64,000 bases of DNA, from contig NZ_PRLC01000004.1 of the NCBI RefSeq assembly GCF_003287455.1, positions 113,346-177,345 of the forward strand, in the 5' to 3' direction. Made by a program: the position numbers and the translations under genes. This document shows, in pieces, positions 25,605-34,146 of the stretch (the stretch's first letter is position 1; the number at the start of each line of letters is the position of its first letter). A model generated the notes under the pieces. It saw only the letters and a list, made by a program, of their open reading frames with translations, was not told the DNA's origin and made no database searches. The stretch comes from Faecalibacterium hattorii (lineage in GTDB: Bacteria > Bacillota > Clostridia > Oscillospirales > Ruminococcaceae).

Positions 25605-25706
25605 AAAAGCTCCCCCTTTGGGAAAGACTCCCTCCGGCCGGAGGGAGATGTCGCATATGCGACAGAGGGAGGACAGCTGGACGCGAAGCGGACTGAGAGG
25701 GCGAGC
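25605..25706. repeat. Composite palindromic repeat
   Basis: A GCTCCCC-type element apparently interrupted by a second unit (GACTCCCTCCGG/CCGGAGGGAG, TGTCGCATATGCGACA), ending actgagagggcgag. It looks like one repeat inserted in another between dapF and dapL. Confidence 0.65.
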
Positions 25707-25737
25707 AATCTAATATTAAGAATTGAGGGAACACATT

Positions 25738-26925
25738 ATGAAAATGAATCATCATTACGGCGAGCTGAAAGCCAGCTACCTGTTCGTGGACATTGCCCAC
25801 AAGGTCGCGGCCTATCAGGAAGCACACCCCGAAAAAGAGATCATCCGTCTGGGCATCGGCGACGTGACGCAGCCGCTGGCCAAGTGCGTCGTGACGGCCA
25901 TGCAGGATGCCGCCGCCGAGATGGGCACCAAGGAAGGCTTCCACGGCTACGGCCCGGAGCAGGGCTACCCCTTCCTGAAACAGGCCATTCAGGGTTACTA
26001 CGCAAGCCGCAATACCAAGCTGGACGAGGACGAGATCTTCATCTCCGACGGTGCCAAGAGCGACTTGGCCAACGTGCTGGGCCTGTTTGACGTGGACAAC
26101 ACCGTTCTGGTTCCGGACCCCGTCTACCCCACCTATGTGGACGACAACGTGACCGACGGCCGCAAGATCATCTACAGCCGCACCAATCAGGAGAACGGCT
26201 TCCTTGGGATGCCTGACGACAGCGTGAAGGCGGACATCATCTACATCTGCAGCCCCAACAACCCCACCGGCGCAGCCTACACCCGCGAGCAGCTCAAGGA
26301 GTGGGTGGCTTACGCCAAGAAGAACAACGCCGTCATCCTGTACGACGCCGCCTATGAGTGCTTCATCACCGACGAGCATCTGGCCCGCAGCATCTTCGAG
26401 ATCGAGGGTGCCCGCGAGTGCGCCATCGAGATCTGCTCCTTCTCCAAGATCGCCGGCTTCACCGGCACCCGCTGCGGCTACACCATCGTGCCCAAGGAGC
26501 TGGAGCGCGAGGGCATGAACCTGAACAAGCTCTGGCTGCGCCGCCAGACCACCAAGTTCAACGGTGTGCCCTACATCGTGCAGCGCGCGGCTGCCGCCGT
26601 CTTCACCGAGAGCGGCATGGCTGAGATCCAGCAGAACCTCGACTACTACCGCAAAAACGCCAAGGTCATCGCCGACGCGCTGGATGAGTGCGGCGTGTGG
26701 TACTGCGGCGGCAAGAACAGCCCCTACATCTGGCTGCGCTGCCCCGGCAGCATGAAGAGCTGGGAGTTCTTCGACTGGCTGCTGGAGAACTGCGGCGTCG
26801 TCGGCACCCCCGGTGTCGGCTTCGGTGAGTGCGGCGAGGGCTACTTCCGCCTGACCGCTTTCGGTGACGCCGAGAAGACCAAGGCCGCCGCCGAGCGCAT
26901 CAAGACTGCCATCAAGGCTCTGTAA
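25738..26925 (+). CDS. dapL: LL-diaminopimelate aminotransferase
   Basis: 395 residues from the ATG at 25738 (GAGGGA site); an in-frame TTG at 25723 has no proper site. It makes LL-DAP directly from tetrahydrodipicolinate and glutamate, bypassing succinylase steps. This is a fold-type I PLP enzyme: N-terminal IIRLGIGDVTQPL, PNNPTGAAY, DAAYECFI and the PLP-lysine motif CSFSKIAGFTGTRCGY. Family-specific FHGYGPEQGYPFL is present. Together with dapF it fits a DAP-type cell wall. A bidirectional terminator follows. Confidence 0.97.
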   Translation: MKMNHHYGELKASYLFVDIAHKVAAYQEAHPEKEIIRLGIGDVTQPLAKCVVTAMQDAAAEMGTKEGFHGYGPEQGYPFLKQAIQGYYASRNTKLDEDEIFISDGAKSDLANVLGLFDVDNTVLVPDPVYPTYVDDNVTDGRKIIYSRTNQENGFLGMPDDSVKADIIYICSPNNPTGAAYTREQLKEWVAYAKKNNAVILYDAAYECFITDEHLARSIFEIEGARECAIEICSFSKIAGFTGTRCGYTIVPKELEREGMNLNKLWLRRQTTKFNGVPYIVQRAAAAVFTESGMAEIQQNLDYYRKNAKVIADALDECGVWYCGGKNSPYIWLRCPGSMKSWEFFDWLLENCGVVGTPGVGFGECGEGYFRLTAFGDAEKTKAAAERIKTAIKAL

Positions 26926-26951
26926 GATCTTTATTGTTTTTTCTGAGACAG

Positions 26952-26992
26952 AAAGAGGACCGGCTCACGCGAGCCGGTCCTCTTTGTTTTTA
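26952..26992. terminator. Bidirectional terminator between dapL and the mutarotase gene
   Basis: A perfect 15-bp stem AAAGAGGACCGGCTC/GAGCCGGTCCTCTTT with a 4-base loop and T-rich tails both ways. Confidence 0.9.
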
Positions 26993-27877
26993 TCGGTCAA
27001 ACGTCGTGTTCAGAGTGGTGGCCCAACGCTGGCCGGGGGCAAGGCAGGCGGCAGCGGCCCGCTCGGTCCACTCCTGCGGGTCGGTCTCGGCACCGGGCAG
27101 GGACTGCCACGGCTCGATGCAGACGAAGCGGACGGGCTTCGCCGGAGCCGACCAGATGAGGGAGTAGGGGTAGCCCTGCACGTCGCAGACGATGCGGCGG
27201 CCGGTGTCTTTTTCGTAGATGCCCACGGTGCTGCTGCGCAGACCCGCCATGCAGAAGCTGTCGTTTGCAAACAGCTCATCGGTGAGCGGGATGGACGAGA
27301 CGTTCTTCCACTGGTAGTAACACTTGCCGGAGAGCAACCCGTTGGGGCGGGCGTCGAGGATCATGGGGCTTTCGGGGCCGTCGAAGCGGAACTCGTAGTC
27401 GGTGGTGGTGTGGGCGCTGTCGAAGGGGATGTTGAAGGCCGGGTGGTAGCCGATGCCGAACCGCAGCTCCTCCGCGGCGTCGGCGGGGTTTTCCACGGTC
27501 AGGGTGTGGTGGACCGTCCTGCCCTCCAGCCGGAAGGTGCTGGTGAGGACGAAGTCAAAGGGGAAGCGCTGGGCCTTGGTGGCGGCGTCGGACCGCAGCT
27601 CCAGCTCGATGGTATCGCCCTCGGCGCGGAGCAGGGTGTGCTCCACGTCCCGCGCAAAGCCGTGCTGGCCGCCCTTGTAGGTCTTGCCGCCATGGGTGAA
27701 GGTGCCGCCGGGCAGCTTGCCCGTCCACGGGAAGAGGATGGGCGCATGGCGCTTCCAGACAGCCGGGTCGGCCTGCCAGAGCAGCTCCTCCCCCGCCGCA
27801 TTTTTCAGGCTGACGGCCTCAGCGCCGTGGGTGTCCACGGTCAGGGTCAGGAATTCATTGTGGATGGTTGCCTGCAT
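26990..27877 (-). CDS. Aldose 1-epimerase family protein (LacX-like)
   Basis: A 295-residue galactose-mutarotase-like beta-sandwich protein, of the shorter LacX/YeaD class. Catalytic-type residues are the histidine of KGGQHGFARD, the histidine of GIGYHPAFNIP and the glutamate of VCIEPWQSLPG. It likely interconverts anomers of a hexose or hexose phosphate. It is the third gene after the sirtuin and 2-hydroxyacid dehydrogenase, 18 bases behind the latter, with AAAGGAG before its ATG. Confidence 0.9.
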   Translation of the reverse strand: MQATIHNEFLTLTVDTHGAEAVSLKNAAGEELLWQADPAVWKRHAPILFPWTGKLPGGTFTHGGKTYKGGQHGFARDVEHTLLRAEGDTIELELRSDAATKAQRFPFDFVLTSTFRLEGRTVHHTLTVENPADAAEELRFGIGYHPAFNIPFDSAHTTTDYEFRFDGPESPMILDARPNGLLSGKCYYQWKNVSSIPLTDELFANDSFCMAGLRSSTVGIYEKDTGRRIVCDVQGYPYSLIWSAPAKPVRFVCIEPWQSLPGAETDPQEWTERAAAACLAPGQRWATTLNTTFDR

Positions 27878-27895
27878 TGTTGTTCTCCTTTTCTG

Positions 27896-28858
27896 TTACC
27901 GGTTGACGATGTTCTCGCCGTTTCCGTCGAGGAAGGTGCGCAGGTTCCGGGTGGTGATGTCCATCAGGTTCTGCAGCGCTTCCTTGGTCGTCCATGCAAT
28001 GTGTGGGGTGAGGATGGCGTGGGGTTCCTTCCGCAGGGGGCTTTCCTGCGGGAGCGGCTCAGTGCCAAAGGCATCGGCCCCATAGAAGCCCAGCAGATCG
28101 CTGCGAAGGGCGGCGGCGACGGCCTCTTCGTCCACCAAGGCCCCCCGTGCCGTGTTCAGCAGGATGGCCCCCGGCTTCATCCGGGCCAGCGCATCCGCGC
28201 TGATGAGCCCCCGCGTCTTTGGCGTCGCCGGGCAGTGAAGGCTGAGGACGTCGCTTTCCCGCAGCAGGGTGTCAAACTCCACGAACTCCACGCCGTCGGC
28301 GGAATACTCCGGCCGGACGGTGCGGGTGCAGACGAGGACCCGCATCCCGAAGGCCTTGGCGATGCGGGCGGTCTGGCGGCCGATGCTGCCGTAGCCGTAG
28401 ACGCCGAAGGTCTTGCCGAACAGCTCCACTTGGGGCAGTAGCCCATAGCTTGCCGGGATATCCAACTGCCAGCAGCCATCCTTGACGGCGCGATCGTACC
28501 GCTCGGCGCACTGGCAGATGGCGAGGAGCAGACTGAAGGTCATCTGGGCGACGCTGTAGGTCGAGTAACCGGGCACGTTGGCGACGGCGACGCCGTGGCG
28601 GCGGCACGCCTCCAAGTCGAGATTGTCGGTGCCGGTGGCGATGATGCCCACGAACTTCAGGTTCGGACACTGGGCCAGAACCGCTTCGTCCATCCGGCAC
28701 TTGTTGAGGAAGACCACCTCGGCGCCGCCGATGCGGGGCGCGATCTCCTCATAGGCCGTACGGACATAGCTGGTGGTGTCCGGGATGAGGGCCTTGACGC
28801 CCGACCAATCGAGGTCGCCCTCCTTCATGACATAGCTTTCGAGAATGACTGCTTTCAT
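27896..28858 (-). CDS. D-2-hydroxyacid dehydrogenase (hydroxypyruvate reductase-like)
   Basis: 320 residues from the ATG at 28858 (GGAGG site), overlapping the sirtuin stop by four bases. The NAD-binding motif is VYGYGSIGRQTARIAKAFGM and the catalytic triad is R in NTARGALVD, E in DAFGTEPLP and H in LTPHIAW. The EPLPxxSPL pattern is closest to glycerate dehydrogenase/hydroxypyruvate reductase. It probably reduces hydroxypyruvate or a similar 2-keto acid using NADH. The start inside the sirtuin frame (28918) was rejected. Confidence 0.93.
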   Translation of the reverse strand: MKAVILESYVMKEGDLDWSGVKALIPDTTSYVRTAYEEIAPRIGGAEVVFLNKCRMDEAVLAQCPNLKFVGIIATGTDNLDLEACRRHGVAVANVPGYSTYSVAQMTFSLLLAICQCAERYDRAVKDGCWQLDIPASYGLLPQVELFGKTFGVYGYGSIGRQTARIAKAFGMRVLVCTRTVRPEYSADGVEFVEFDTLLRESDVLSLHCPATPKTRGLISADALARMKPGAILLNTARGALVDEEAVAAALRSDLLGFYGADAFGTEPLPQESPLRKEPHAILTPHIAWTTKEALQNLMDITTRNLRTFLDGNGENIVNR

Positions 28859-29586
28859 CCCACGTCCTCCAACTTCACATCTTCGCTGAGCACCTGCCCG
28901 ATGGGCTTTGCGATGCACAGGTCGGCTTCTTCGTCGGCGGGGGTGGGCTGCATATTGATGACCACGAGGTGCCGCCCCCGGAAGTACCGCAGCAGACCCG
29001 CCGCCGGGTAGACCACCAAGCTGGTGCCGCCCACGATGAGGGTATCGGCCTTGCGGATGGCCTGTACCGCCCCGGAGACCACCTGCTCATCCAGCCCTTC
29101 CTCGTAGAGGACGACGTCCGGCTTGACGATGCCGCCGCAGTCCGGGCAGCGGGGCACACCGGTGCTGTTCGCAATGAAGTCTGCGTCAAAAAACTTTCCG
29201 CACTCGGTGCAGTAGTTGCGCAGGGTGCTGCCGTGGAGCTCGTAGACCGTTTTGGAACCGGCGGCCTGATGCAGCCCGTCGATGTTCTGGGTGACGACGG
29301 CTTTCAGTTTGCCCTCCCGTTCGAGCTTGGCCAGCCGCAGGTGGGCCGCGTTGGGCTTGGCCCCCTTGACGATGAGCTTATCGCGATAAAACCGATAGAA
29401 TTCCTCCGGGCAGCGCTCCCAGAAGGTATGGCTGAGGATGGTTTCGGGTGGGTAGTCATATTTCTGATGATAGAGCCCGTCCACGCTCCGAAAATCCGGG
29501 ATGCCGCTCTCGGTCGAAACGCCCGCGCCGCCAAAAAAGACCATGTTCTCGCTTTCGGAAATGATTTTTTCCAGTGCAGGAACCAT
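28855..29586 (-). CDS. cobB: Sirtuin-type NAD-dependent protein deacylase
   Basis: 243 residues from the ATG at 29586, the usual CobB length; upstream in-frame ATGs fall on the promoter. It removes acyl groups from lysines using NAD+. Motifs are the NAD-binding GGAGVSTESGIPDFRS, VVTQNIDGLHQAAG, the catalytic histidine in YELHGSTLRNYC, the zinc cysteines (YCTEC and RCPDC) and GGTSLVVYPAAG. Its loop after the Rossmann helix lacks the Ala-Tyr-Arg desuccinylase signature, so deacetylation is more likely. It heads a three-gene unit and follows the NAD(P)HX repair gene. Confidence 0.95.
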   Translation of the reverse strand: MVPALEKIISESENMVFFGGAGVSTESGIPDFRSVDGLYHQKYDYPPETILSHTFWERCPEEFYRFYRDKLIVKGAKPNAAHLRLAKLEREGKLKAVVTQNIDGLHQAAGSKTVYELHGSTLRNYCTECGKFFDADFIANSTGVPRCPDCGGIVKPDVVLYEEGLDEQVVSGAVQAIRKADTLIVGGTSLVVYPAAGLLRYFRGRHLVVINMQPTPADEEADLCIAKPIGQVLSEDVKLEDVG

Positions 29587-29627
29587 AAACAAAAACGCCC
29601 CTTTCCAAACGAGTTTGTGCCAAGTCC

Positions 29628-29636
29628 AGTATAGCA
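29628..29636 (-). promoter_or_regulatory. Extended -10 promoter of the sirtuin operon
   Basis: On the minus strand TGCTATACT, an extended -10 (TATACT at 29628-29633). No good -35 is seen. Confidence 0.5.
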
Positions 29637-29685
29637 CAAATCCGGCGGAAAGGAAGCGTTTCGGTAGGAATCGTTTGGGAAAAGG

Positions 29686-30579
29686 TCAGCGGCCGTTGGC
29701 GGCGAAAAGGCCCCCCAGCTCGGCAAAGAGGTCGTGGGGGAGCATCCCGGCCTCGCCGTGCTTCGCGGCGGCGCAGTCCGCGGCGGCTCCGTGGAGATAG
29801 ACCGCGCAGACGGCGGCCTCAAAGGCGGGCAGCTTACAGGCCAGCAGGGCGCTGGTCATGCCGGCCAGCACGTCCCCGCTGCCCCCGCGGGCTAAGCCGG
29901 GGTTGCCGGTGGGGTTCACCGCACACCGGCCATCCGGCGCGGCAATGACGGTGCGGGCCCCTTTCAGCACGACGACGGCATCCCACGCCTTTGCAAAGCG
30001 GAGGGCCGTACCCTCGCGGTCGGCGTTGATGTCCGCTGCCGAACATCCGGTCAGCCGAGCCATTTCGCCGGGGTGGGGCGTCAAGATCAAGTCCCCCTGC
30101 GGATGGGGCAGCTTCCCGGCCTGCAGCAGATCGGCGGCGGCGTTCAGGCCGTCGGCGTCCAGCACGGCGCTGCCCGCAAAGCCGGGCAGGAGCGTCCCCG
30201 CCAGCATCCGGGTCTCGGCGGCGCGGGCTGCGCTCTGGACCGTGTAACCGAGGCCGGGGCCCAGCAGCAGGACCGTCGCCTTCTGGCGCTGGATGCGGGG
30301 GATATTTTCGGGGGCGATGCCGCCCGCCGCGCCCGCTTCGCAGGGGCAGAGGCAGCACTCCGGCAGACGGGCCGACACCGCCGCCAGCACCGGTTCGACG
30401 CTGGCCAGCGTGACGATGCCCGCCCCGGTGCGCAGGGCCCCTTCCACGGCCAAGGCCGCAGCGCCCCGGTAGCTTGCGCTGCCCGCCACGGCCAGCACCG
30501 AACCGAAGGTGCCCTTGTGGCTGGAACGGGGGCGGGGAGGAATGGCACGCCAGACAAATTCTTCACTTGTAATCATCAT
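29686..30579 (-). CDS. nnrD: ADP-dependent (S)-NAD(P)H-hydrate dehydratase
   Basis: A 297-residue ribokinase-like enzyme that repairs hydrated NADH/NADPH. Signature segments are HKGTFGSVLAVAGSASYRGAAALA near the N-terminus, LLLGPGLGYT, LTPHPGEMARL, VVLKGARTVIA and GNPGLARGGSGDVLAGM with the catalytic aspartate. This is the stand-alone dehydratase domain without the N-terminal NnrE epimerase. Two ATG codons in tandem share one AAGGAG site; the first is used. It sits next to the NAD-consuming sirtuin gene. Confidence 0.95.
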   Translation of the reverse strand: MMITSEEFVWRAIPPRPRSSHKGTFGSVLAVAGSASYRGAAALAVEGALRTGAGIVTLASVEPVLAAVSARLPECCLCPCEAGAAGGIAPENIPRIQRQKATVLLLGPGLGYTVQSAARAAETRMLAGTLLPGFAGSAVLDADGLNAAADLLQAGKLPHPQGDLILTPHPGEMARLTGCSAADINADREGTALRFAKAWDAVVVLKGARTVIAAPDGRCAVNPTGNPGLARGGSGDVLAGMTSALLACKLPAFEAAVCAVYLHGAAADCAAAKHGEAGMLPHDLFAELGGLFAANGR

Positions 30580-30601
30580 TGCAGCGTTCTCCTTCGTACA
30601 A

Positions 30602-30656
30602 CCTCTCAGTCGGGCTTGCGCCCGCCAGCTCCCCTAGTAGGGGAGCCTTTGGCATA
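30602..30656 (+). repeat. Short palindromic repeat element
   Basis: CCTCTCAGTCGGGCTTGCGCCCG, then GCTCCCC-tagta-GGGGAGC and TTTGGCA. It faces the next repeat tail to tail between nnrD and the GTPase fusion gene. Confidence 0.8.
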
Positions 30657-30676
30657 AAGATGAACTAAAATCGGCT

Positions 30677-30735
30677 GCCAAGGCCTCCCCTCATTAGGGG
30701 AGGTGGCATCGCGTCAGCGATGACGGAGAGGTTTA
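30677..30735 (-). repeat. Short palindromic repeat element
   Basis: CCAAGGCCTCCCC-tcatta-GGGGAGG, then GGCATCGC/GCGATGAC and GGAGAGG. Its CCTCTC end directly abuts the stop codon of the GTPase-nuclease fusion on the minus strand. Confidence 0.85.
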
Positions 30736-33333
30736 TACTTCTCCCTGTAAATATTTCCGGATCTCTTTCTCTGCCTCCTGCACTTCCTGATGGAACATGC
30801 GGGCGGAGACGCGGAGAGCACCATGGCCGAGGATGATGATCTGTTCCATGCCGTCCGAGGTGGCGACGCGGACCCGGCGGCCCTTGCCGATCTCGTGGGT
30901 GACATGCTCGATGAACATATCCGCCGTCTCGGCTTCCTTGGTGTAGACCACATGGATATTGTGGTACTGCTGGATGGTGCCGGGGCTGCCGGGCACCCGA
31001 TAGGCGTCGAACACAAGGATGAGAACGCACTTTTTGAACCCCTGATAGTTGCACAGGATGTCCATCAGCTTTTTGCGGGCGGCTTCGAGGCTCTGTTTGG
31101 AAAGCTCGTTCAGCTCGTCCCACGCAAAGATGATGTTGTAGCCGTCCACCAGCAGGTATTCGGGGGCGATCTCCCACTGCTCGGCGTTGAAATCCGGGCG
31201 CTCGGTCTTTTGGGTCGGGCGGAACGCCGCCAGCGGGTCCCGCTTGATGGGCCCGTAGGTCTGCTCGAAAATTTTCAGCAGCTCGGCATCCTCTTCCAGC
31301 GTGGCACGGTAAGCGGCCATCCGGCGGGGACGGTTCTGGGCCGCTTCCTCGGCGGGGCGGGCGGTCTTGCCCCAGCCGCTGTCCACGTGCATATGGCTGC
31401 GTACCTGCTCCCACGGGACTACGAAGCCCGCGCCGTGGGCGCAGAAGACCGAATCCGCCGGGTTGTCGAGGTCGTGCTCCGGCTCGTAGCCCACGGCGGC
31501 GATGACTTCTTCGGCGTTGTGGCAGGGGCGGTAGCCGTCCAGACTCAGGTTCAGGTGTCCCCTGCCCCGCGTGTAGCCCACCACGTCCATGGGGTAGCTG
31601 CGCATGGTGGAGGCCGGGGCCGTTCCGGTCAGGGTGGTGGTCTGGCCGTCCGGGGCGGTCTGGGGCGGGTCGAAGCTGCCGCCCATCTGCTGAATGTCGT
31701 TCATGGCCCGGCCCACGTTTTCCGCCGGGAGCTCCAGCCGGAAGGCATACCACGGTTCGAGAAGCTGCGTTTTGTGGATCTGATCTGCCATCATCAAGCC
31801 CTGCCGCACGGCGCGGTAGGTAGCCTGACGGAAATCGCCGCCCTCGGTGTGCTTGAGGTGGGCACGGCCCGCGATGAGGGTGATCTTCACATCGGTCAGC
31901 GGGGCACCGGTCAACACGCCAAGGTGCTGCTTTTCTTCGAGGTGGGTCAGCACCAGCCGCTGCCAGTTCTTGTCCAGCACCTCTTCCCGGCAGTCGGCGT
32001 CGAACTGCATCCCGCTGCCGCGGGGCAGGGGTTCCAGCTTGAGGTGGACTTCCGCATAGTGGCGGAGGGGTTCGTAGTGGCCCACGCCCTCGATGGCCTC
32101 GGTGATCGTTTCCTTATATAAAATGCCGCCGGGGCCAAAGCTTACGTCCAGCCCGTAGCGCTGGGCCAGCAGACTTTTGAGCACTTCCAGTTGGATCTCG
32201 CCCATGAGCTGCACATGGATCTCGCCCAGCGTCTCGTTCCAGACGACGTGGAGCTGGGGTTCCTCTTCTTCGAGCCGGTGGAGCTTGCCGAGGGCGGCGT
32301 GAACGTCTGCCCCTTCCGGCAGCAGCACCTGATAGCTCAGCACCGGTTCGAGGACCGGCAGGTCGCCGTCCCGTTCGGCGCCAAGGCCCTCGCCGGGGCG
32401 GGCCTTGGTCAGGCCGGTGACGGCGCAGACCTGCCCCGGCCCGATGCGCTCGGCCAGCGCGTACTTTGCCCCCGAATACAGCCGCATCTGGTTGGCCTTT
32501 TCGGCCCACGGCTCACCGTCCGCTTCGCCGGTGAGCTGAGCCTTGACCTTCAGTTCCCCGCCAGTGACCCGGAGCCATGTCAGCCGAGCTCCCTGCTCAT
32601 CCTGCGAGATCTTGAACACCTTTGCGCCGAAGGCTTCCAGCGCCGGGGCCGGGCGGGTGAAGCGGTCCAGCCCTTCCAGAAATTCGTCCACACCCTCCAG
32701 CCTGAGGGCCGCACCGAACCAGCAGGGAAAGACATGCCGCCGGGCGATGGCGGGGATGATGTCCGCATCGGTCAGGGTGCCCCGGTCAAGGACGGCCTCC
32801 ATCAGCCGCTCGTCGCAGAGGGCCAGCGCCTCGTCGCGGGCGGCTTCCTCGGCCCCGAAGTCCACAAAGCCGTCGCCAAGACGGCGGTTGAGCTGTTCCA
32901 GCAGGGCTTCTTTTCCGGGGCCGGGCAGGTCCATCTTATTCACGAAAACAAAGGTCGGGATGCGGTAGCGCCGCAGCAGCCGCCAGAGCGTTTCGGTGTG
33001 GCTCTGGACGCCGTCGGTGCCGCTGATGACCAGCACCGCGTAGTCGAGCACTTGGAGCGTCCGCTCGGTCTCGGTGGAAAAATCCACATGGCCGGGGGTG
33101 TCCAGCAGGGTGAAGTCGGTGTTCCCTGCGCTCAGCAGGGCCTGTTTGGAGAAGATGGTGATGCCGCGGGCCTTTTCCAGCGCGTCGGTGTCCAGAAAGG
33201 CGTCCTTGTGGTCCACGCGGCCCAGCTTTCGGATGGCACCGGCGCGGTAGAGCATGGCTTCGGAGAGGGTGGTCTTGCCGGAGTCCACATGGGCGAGGAT
33301 GCCCACCACCAGTTGTTTCCGATTCGTTTCCAT
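30733..33333 (-). CDS. TetM/EF-G-like ribosomal GTPase fused to a Rae1 (YacP) nuclease domain
   Basis: 866 residues. The first 650-700 are a translational GTPase of the ribosomal-protection (TetM/TetO) type: P-loop AHVDSGKT (14-21), RGIT (56-59), DTPGHVDF (78-85) and NKMD (132-135), then EF-G-like domains II-V (GRAHLKHTEGGDFRQATYRA in the domain IV region). Residues about 724-850 are a NYN/PIN-like domain matching B. subtilis Rae1, the A-site mRNA endonuclease: LLVDGYNII (D730), LVFDAYRVPG (D776), YTKEAETAD (E802, D805), VATSDGMEQ (D827), GHGALRVSAR. All acidic residues look intact. The protein is inferred to bind the ribosomal A site by its GTPase part and cut mRNA there. A tetracycline-resistance role is not shown. 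It follows a small membrane protein gene by 12 bases. Confidence 0.92.
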   Translation of the reverse strand: METNRKQLVVGILAHVDSGKTTLSEAMLYRAGAIRKLGRVDHKDAFLDTDALEKARGITIFSKQALLSAGNTDFTLLDTPGHVDFSTETERTLQVLDYAVLVISGTDGVQSHTETLWRLLRRYRIPTFVFVNKMDLPGPGKEALLEQLNRRLGDGFVDFGAEEAARDEALALCDERLMEAVLDRGTLTDADIIPAIARRHVFPCWFGAALRLEGVDEFLEGLDRFTRPAPALEAFGAKVFKISQDEQGARLTWLRVTGGELKVKAQLTGEADGEPWAEKANQMRLYSGAKYALAERIGPGQVCAVTGLTKARPGEGLGAERDGDLPVLEPVLSYQVLLPEGADVHAALGKLHRLEEEEPQLHVVWNETLGEIHVQLMGEIQLEVLKSLLAQRYGLDVSFGPGGILYKETITEAIEGVGHYEPLRHYAEVHLKLEPLPRGSGMQFDADCREEVLDKNWQRLVLTHLEEKQHLGVLTGAPLTDVKITLIAGRAHLKHTEGGDFRQATYRAVRQGLMMADQIHKTQLLEPWYAFRLELPAENVGRAMNDIQQMGGSFDPPQTAPDGQTTTLTGTAPASTMRSYPMDVVGYTRGRGHLNLSLDGYRPCHNAEEVIAAVGYEPEHDLDNPADSVFCAHGAGFVVPWEQVRSHMHVDSGWGKTARPAEEAAQNRPRRMAAYRATLEEDAELLKIFEQTYGPIKRDPLAAFRPTQKTERPDFNAEQWEIAPEYLLVDGYNIIFAWDELNELSKQSLEAARKKLMDILCNYQGFKKCVLILVFDAYRVPGSPGTIQQYHNIHVVYTKEAETADMFIEHVTHEIGKGRRVRVATSDGMEQIIILGHGALRVSARMFHQEVQEAEKEIRKYLQGEV

Positions 33334-33345
33334 GGCGCGCCCCCC

Positions 33346-33774
33346 TTACAAAAAGCTGACGCAGAGGGCGATGAGGATCAGCGGCAGCCCCAGCACCAGA
33401 TTGGAGAGCATACTGCAATAGGTGCGTTCTTCCGGCTCCAGCTCCTCGAAGGAAACGATCTTTTCATCGGCGTAGTCGATGATGGAGCGGGTGGAGTGGA
33501 ACTTTTTCTGTTTGCTCTGTCCCTTGAACTCTTCCAGCAGGTGATGGATGGTCAAGCCATCCAGCCGCATATAGTCGATCCACGCCCAGATCAGCAGCAC
33601 CACCCCGCACAGAAAGCCCGGCGCTTCCCAGATGGTGAAGGTGCCGTCGCTGACATAGCGCTCCCACAGCAGCATCAGGACGGCTACGATGGACGTGCGG
33701 GTGACGGTCTTATATAAAACGGGGTGGAACAGATAGGGTTTGAACTTCGGGATGCGGGGGGTGTCGTTTTTCAT
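33346..33774 (-). CDS. Small membrane protein of unknown function
   Basis: 142 residues and not recognised. A hydrophilic N-terminus (KNDTPRIPKFKPYLFHPVLY) is followed by two closely spaced hydrophobic helices (about 27-40 and 51-66: VAVLMLLWERY, LCGVVLLIWAWIDYM). A charged cytosolic segment (EEFKGQSKQKKFHST, EELEPEERTYC) and a C-terminal helix (LVLGLPLILIALCVSFL) complete it. It lies immediately upstream of the GTPase-nuclease fusion in the same orientation, so the two are probably one transcript. Whether the protein serves the fusion or is only a neighbour is unknown. Confidence 0.75.
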   Translation of the reverse strand: MKNDTPRIPKFKPYLFHPVLYKTVTRTSIVAVLMLLWERYVSDGTFTIWEAPGFLCGVVLLIWAWIDYMRLDGLTIHHLLEEFKGQSKQKKFHSTRSIIDYADEKIVSFEELEPEERTYCSMLSNLVLGLPLILIALCVSFL

Positions 33775-33994
33775 GGTGTGCTCCTTATTTACAGACTCAT
33801 TTTATTGTAACACGCTTTTGTGAAAAAAGATAGCAGAATCGTCCGCCCCGCAAAAACAGCAAACCTTTTTTCTTTTGAAGTCTGCTGTTTCAAACCAGCC
33901 GGGCAGTCTTTGGATTCTTTTGCAATTTCGGCGCAGTGCTTTTTTTGTGAAAGTTGTTATCACCCTTTTGTTTCCAATTTATCACTTCATCGCA
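33775..33994. other. Intergenic region without a supported gene
   Basis: AT-rich divergent region between the membrane protein gene (minus) and the peptide-transport operon (plus). It holds a TACAAT for the minus strand (33804-33809) and a 13-base string CGCTTTTGTGAAA (33813-33825) that recurs upstream of gltA. No RNA gene was seen. Confidence 0.4.
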
Positions 33995-34023
33995 TTGACT
34001 TCTTTTCATTACAGTGCTAAAAT
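33995..34023 (+). promoter_or_regulatory. Promoter of the peptide transporter operon
   Basis: TTGACT (33995-34000), a 17-base spacer and TAAAAT (34018-34023) preceded by TG, an extended -10. Confidence 0.8.
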
Positions 34024-34146
34024 ACCCGAAGTGCGGTTTTTGTCCTCTCTGTGCATTTTTTCGGCTGGGGCGGACCACACTGGATTTAGGAATAGGAAAA
34101 TGTGTACGGCCGTCTGCGCCGTGCAAGATCTGGGAGGATCTATCCA

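Noticed and set aside
30733..33333. Tetracycline-resistance gene
   Set aside because: The GTPase part is of the ribosomal-protection type, but the Rae1 fusion and chromosomal context without mobile elements do not support calling an acquired resistance determinant.
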